NCBI RefSeq assembly: GCF_014650075.1
Contig: NZ_BMUG01000010.1
Location: forward strand, 331,687 to 395,686
From: Streptomyces microflavus
GTDB taxonomy: Bacteria; Actinomycetota; Actinomycetes; Streptomycetales; Streptomycetaceae
Length of the DNA: 64,000 nucleotides
Direction: 5' to 3'
Shown: positions 61,572 through 64,000 of the stretch, piece by piece
How the letters are laid out: every line of letters begins with the position of its first letter
Numbering within the stretch: the first letter of the stretch is position 1
Made by a program: the position numbers and the translations under genes
The notes under the pieces: model-generated
What the model saw: the letters and a program-made list of their open reading frames with translations, nothing else
Databases searched by the model: none
Told to the model about the DNA's origin: nothing

Positions 61572-62503
61572 CCGGGCGGAGCGAACCCCGCAGAGGACGC
61601 TCCCGCCCCCTCCTGCCCCGTCCCGTGACCAGGACGCGGCCCGCCGGCAGCACCGCTTCCATCGGCGACAGGACCGGCAGGCGCGGCAAACCCCGCGGAC
61701 CCGGGAAACACAGTCGGAGCGGGTGGAGCGGGTGGAGCGGAGGACGCGTTCCGCGCCCCGGCGAACACCCGCCGGGCATCGCGCGCCTGCCGTTCATGAA
61801 CCACCGCGGCCAGGAACGCCGCCGCCGGGACCCCCTGCGGCGGGGCGATCCCCGTCCGCGTCACGAGCTCGTCGGCCAGCCGCCCGGCGATCGAACCGCC
61901 GACACCGGGATCCAGCTGGTGCATCCGCGTCAGGTACTGCCGTATCGCGAGCCAGAGCTCGTCCGGCACGGCGGACAGATCCAGTTGCGAGAACCGGCCG
62001 ACCAGCCACGGCGGGGGAGGCGGCACGGCAACCGACCGCTTGGCCGCCACCCGCTCCCGGATGACCAGCGTCCCCGCGAAGACATCACCGAGCCGACGCC
62101 CGCGTGCCGACACCAGCGACGCGATGGAGGCCACGACCCCGAACGTCATCAGGATCTCCACGGCCCCCATCGCCCCCCGCACGAGCGCGTGCCGGAACCG
62201 GATCGGCCCGCCGTCGTCCCGCACCACACGCAGCCCGCAGGCCAGCTTCCCGAGGGAACGGCCATGGCTCAGCGTCTCCACCGCGATCGGCCCACCTATC
62301 AGCACGAGCAGGAACAAGGCGACCGTGATGGCCGCGACGGCTGCTTCGTCCAACGTGACGGAGGCGATCGCCACCATGACCGAGACCAGCATGAAGACGC
62401 AGAAGACCACCGCCAGATCGATAGCCGCCGCCAGAGCCCGGCTCGGCAGCCTCGCCGGCCTCAGCCCCAGGACAACCGCGTCCCCGGTCACCAACTCGCT
62501 CAT
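61568..62503 (-). CDS. RDD-family membrane protein
   Basis: A 311-residue integral membrane protein. The RDD domain starts LPSRALAAAIDLAVVFCVFM (the Arg-Asp signature: R at the helix start and D within the helix). Further helices lie at about 52-75 and 118-140, the GRRLGDVFAGTLVIRER segment follows, and then a long cytoplasmic Pro/Ala/Gly-rich C-terminal region. RDD proteins have no firmly established role; some are ion or metabolite exchangers. The start at 62503 (MSELVTGD) is the natural one, with GGGG in the upstream region. It is divergent from the SpoIIM-like gene, a pairing common in Streptomyces, so the two may function together. Confidence 0.9.
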   Translation of the reverse strand: MSELVTGDAVVLGLRPARLPSRALAAAIDLAVVFCVFMLVSVMVAIASVTLDEAAVAAITVALFLLVLIGGPIAVETLSHGRSLGKLACGLRVVRDDGGPIRFRHALVRGAMGAVEILMTFGVVASIASLVSARGRRLGDVFAGTLVIRERVAAKRSVAVPPPPPWLVGRFSQLDLSAVPDELWLAIRQYLTRMHQLDPGVGGSIAGRLADELVTRTGIAPPQGVPAAAFLAAVVHERQARDARRVFAGARNASSAPPAPPAPTVFPGSAGFAAPAGPVADGSGAAGGPRPGHGTGQEGAGASSAGFAPPG

Positions 62504-62623
62504 CGCGCCCCCACTCTTCCCCGACCTTCTCTGCCCCCGGCCGCACCCAGTCTGCCAAGCTGACCCGCAGCGCGCCGCAGTAGTACGGCCCGTACGCACC
62601 CATGCCTGGAGCAACAGCCGCCC

Positions 62624-63631
62624 ATGGACCTCGACGTCTTCGTCACCGCCCACCGCACGGAGTGGGACCGCCTCGACCACCTCCTGCGCCGAGGGCGCAG
62701 CCTGACGGGCGCGGAGGCGGACGAACTCGTCGTCCTCTATCAGCGCACGGCCACCCACCTCTCGCTGATCCAGTCGACCACCCCCGACCCGCTGCTCACC
62801 GCCCGCCTCACCCAGCTCGTGGCCCGCGCCAGGGCCACGGTCACGGGCACCCGCAAGGCCTCCTGGCGGGACGCGGCCCGCTTTCTCACGGCGGGATTCC
62901 CCGCGGCGGTCTACCGCTCGCGTCACTGGTGGGTCCCCACGGCGGTGCTGTCCACAGTGGTGGCCGCACTCCTGGGCTGGTGGATCGGCACCCACCCCGA
63001 GGTCCAGGCGGCGATAGCCGCCCCGGAAGACCTCCGGGCCATGACCCGGCCCGGCGGGGAGTACGAGACCTACTACTCCAGCCACCCGGCCGCATCGTTC
63101 GCCGCGCAGGTATGGACGAACAACGCGCAGGCGGCCGCGATGTGCCTGGTGCTGGGCGCGTTCCTCTGCCTGCCGGTGATCTGGATCCTCTTCCTCAACA
63201 TGCTCAACCTCGGTGTCGGCATAGGCCTGATGTCCTCCGCAGGCCGCCTGGACGTCTTCCTCGGTCTGGTCCTTCCGCACGGCCTGCTCGAACTGACCGC
63301 GGTGTTCGTGGCAGCCGGTACGGGGCTCCGCCTCGGCTGGACGGTGATCGACCCCGGCCCCCTCTCTCGCCGGACCGCCCTCGCCCAGCAGGGCCGCGCC
63401 GCACTGGGCATGGCCATAGGCCTGGCCCTGGTGCTGTTCGTCTCCGGCGTCATTGAAGGCTTCGTGACCCCCTCAGGCCTTCCGACCTGGGCCCGGATCA
63501 CCATCGGCATCGCCGCTGAACTGGCCTTCCTCGCTTACGTCTACATCCTGGGCCGCCGCGCGGTACGAGCCGGCGACATCGGCGACCTCACAGCGGTCGA
63601 ACGCAGCGCCGAGCTTCCCTCCGCCGCCTGA
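62624..63631 (+). CDS. SpoIIM-like stage II sporulation family membrane protein
   Basis: A 335-residue polytopic membrane protein. A soluble helical N-terminus (1-95: FVTAHRTEWDRLDHLLRRG) precedes the DUF95/SpoIIM membrane domain with about six helices (near 106-125, 165-190, 205-228, 235-250, 262-285 and 292-312) and the signature LPHGLLELTAVFVAAGTGLRLG. In Bacillus, SpoIIM belongs to the septal peptidoglycan-remodelling complex; actinobacterial homologues are mostly unstudied. GGAG is 12 bases before ATG, a weak site. It is divergent from the RDD gene and directly upstream of an rRNA operon. Confidence 0.9.
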   Translation: MDLDVFVTAHRTEWDRLDHLLRRGRSLTGAEADELVVLYQRTATHLSLIQSTTPDPLLTARLTQLVARARATVTGTRKASWRDAARFLTAGFPAAVYRSRHWWVPTAVLSTVVAALLGWWIGTHPEVQAAIAAPEDLRAMTRPGGEYETYYSSHPAASFAAQVWTNNAQAAAMCLVLGAFLCLPVIWILFLNMLNLGVGIGLMSSAGRLDVFLGLVLPHGLLELTAVFVAAGTGLRLGWTVIDPGPLSRRTALAQQGRAALGMAIGLALVLFVSGVIEGFVTPSGLPTWARITIGIAAELAFLAYVYILGRRAVRAGDIGDLTAVERSAELPSAA

Positions 63632-63691
63632 CCACCGGTGTGCGTCGGCCCCCGCTGAGCTGCTAGTCTCCTCTTCGCCCGCAAAAAACCG

Positions 63692-63720
63692 TTGACACGG
63701 TCGATGCGGGGAGGTAGATT
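63692..63720 (+). promoter_or_regulatory. rrn promoter, consensus -35
   Basis: TTGACA (63692-63697), 17-bp spacer, TAGATT (63715-63720), followed by AAACGG. The perfect -35 hexamer and spacing fit a major housekeeping sigma (HrdB) promoter. Confidence 0.8.
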
Positions 63721-63738
63721 TAAACGGTTGCCTCGAAC

Positions 63739-63767
63739 TAGACAGGTTCGAGTGAAGCGCGTAGTAT
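63739..63767 (+). promoter_or_regulatory. second rrn promoter candidate with inverted repeat
   Basis: TAGACA (63739-63744), 17-bp spacer, TAGTAT (63762-63767). The -35 lies in the loop of a perfect inverted repeat CTCGAAC (63732-63738) / GTTCGAG (63746-63752), which could be a binding site or a transcript hairpin from the upstream promoter. Confidence 0.6.
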
Positions 63768-64000
63768 CTATCTCGCTCGTACCGGGAAGTTCGTATATCC
63801 CGCAGAGCCAAATGATTCCCTTTATTTCGAAGATGCAGACCGTTCATTCGGCCGACACGCTTCTGATAAAGTCGGATCCGCCGAAAGGCAAGGCCACTCC
63901 ACAGGCCACCGGAAATCGAATTCGGACCGGAAACGGAACGAAAAAGAGTCTGGTAAAGTTGGAACCGCCGGAAAGGGAAAACGCGAAAGCGAAGAACCTC

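Larger units (their letters stand above)
63632..64000 (+). promoter_or_regulatory. rRNA operon promoter and leader region (16S gene beyond window edge)
   Basis: The sequence changes abruptly to lower GC after 63680. It has a near-consensus promoter at 63692-63720, a second at 63739-63767, and two related segments, TCTGATAAAGTCGGATCCGC (63862) and TCTGGTAAAGTTGGAACCGC (63949), each followed by a GAAAGG. These segments and GGGAAAACGCGAAAGCG are characteristic of Streptomyces rrn leaders just before 16S rRNA. No protein gene is seen. Confidence 0.85.

Overview
The window is a piece of a Streptomyces chromosome. The evidence is very high G+C with strong third-position bias, GTG starts, GTGA/ATGA stop-start overlaps, a near-canonical WhiB protein, and gene order matching the conserved core of Streptomyces as I recall it (roughly the SCO3018-SCO3068 stretch of S. 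coelicolor, reversed). It is mostly core genome. I see no phage, insertion sequence, CRISPR array or tRNA gene. The species cannot be named from the sequence.

Layout. 1-2.2 kb: a SigB/F-type sigma factor cut by the left edge, divergent from a STAS anti-anti-sigma factor and an ATPase-fold anti-sigma factor. 2.4-6.7 kb: a compact four-gene exported-protein operon, in which two sortase-anchored proteins (LPKTG and LAATG) carry three copies of one Cys-paired domain and flank two secreted, membrane-tethered beta-sandwich proteins. This is the best candidate here for an undescribed system. 6.8-18.8 kb: POT peptide transporter, OmpR-type two-component pair, GtrA, purK-purE, M19 dipeptidase, SGNH hydrolase, VOC protein, UDP-glucose dehydrogenase and acyl-CoA dehydrogenase. 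18.8-27 kb is a more variable segment: BBE-type FAD oxidase, RibD/DHFR-like reductase, subtilisin, a Streptomyces-type HTH protein, an XRE-DUF5753/DUF397 regulator pair behind a 26-bp perfect palindrome, and a DUF5954-like protein.

27-58 kb is a cell-envelope and cofactor region. It holds five LCP-family (LytR-CpsA-Psr) glycopolymer ligases interleaved with a thioesterase and a GT2 glycosyltransferase; TIGR03089; a peptidoglycan-recognition amidase; ManC; a DNA glycosylase; FbiB-FbiA (coenzyme F420); a cysteine dioxygenase-like cupin; WhiB; a 1345-aa membrane glycosyltransferase; DUF5719; a zincin-like protein; DUF3499; ManB; Trm112; a SIS protein; and ManA. From memory, the manA-SIS-manB-DUF3499-zincin-whiB-fbiAB-manC-LCP order resembles that around M. 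tuberculosis Rv3255c-Rv3268. ManA, ManB and ManC together turn fructose-6-phosphate into GDP-mannose, which glycosyltransferases use, while LCP proteins attach finished polymers to the wall.

58-64 kb: a cation diffusion facilitator, S-adenosylhomocysteinase, a conserved hypothetical, an RDD membrane protein and a SpoIIM-like membrane protein. The last ~310 bases are an rRNA-operon promoter and leader region with a -35/-10 pair at TTGACA-17-TAGATT, so a 16S rRNA gene should lie just beyond the right edge. Many genes have a TANNNT -10 box 6-9 bases before the start codon and no Shine-Dalgarno sequence, which suggests leaderless transcripts.
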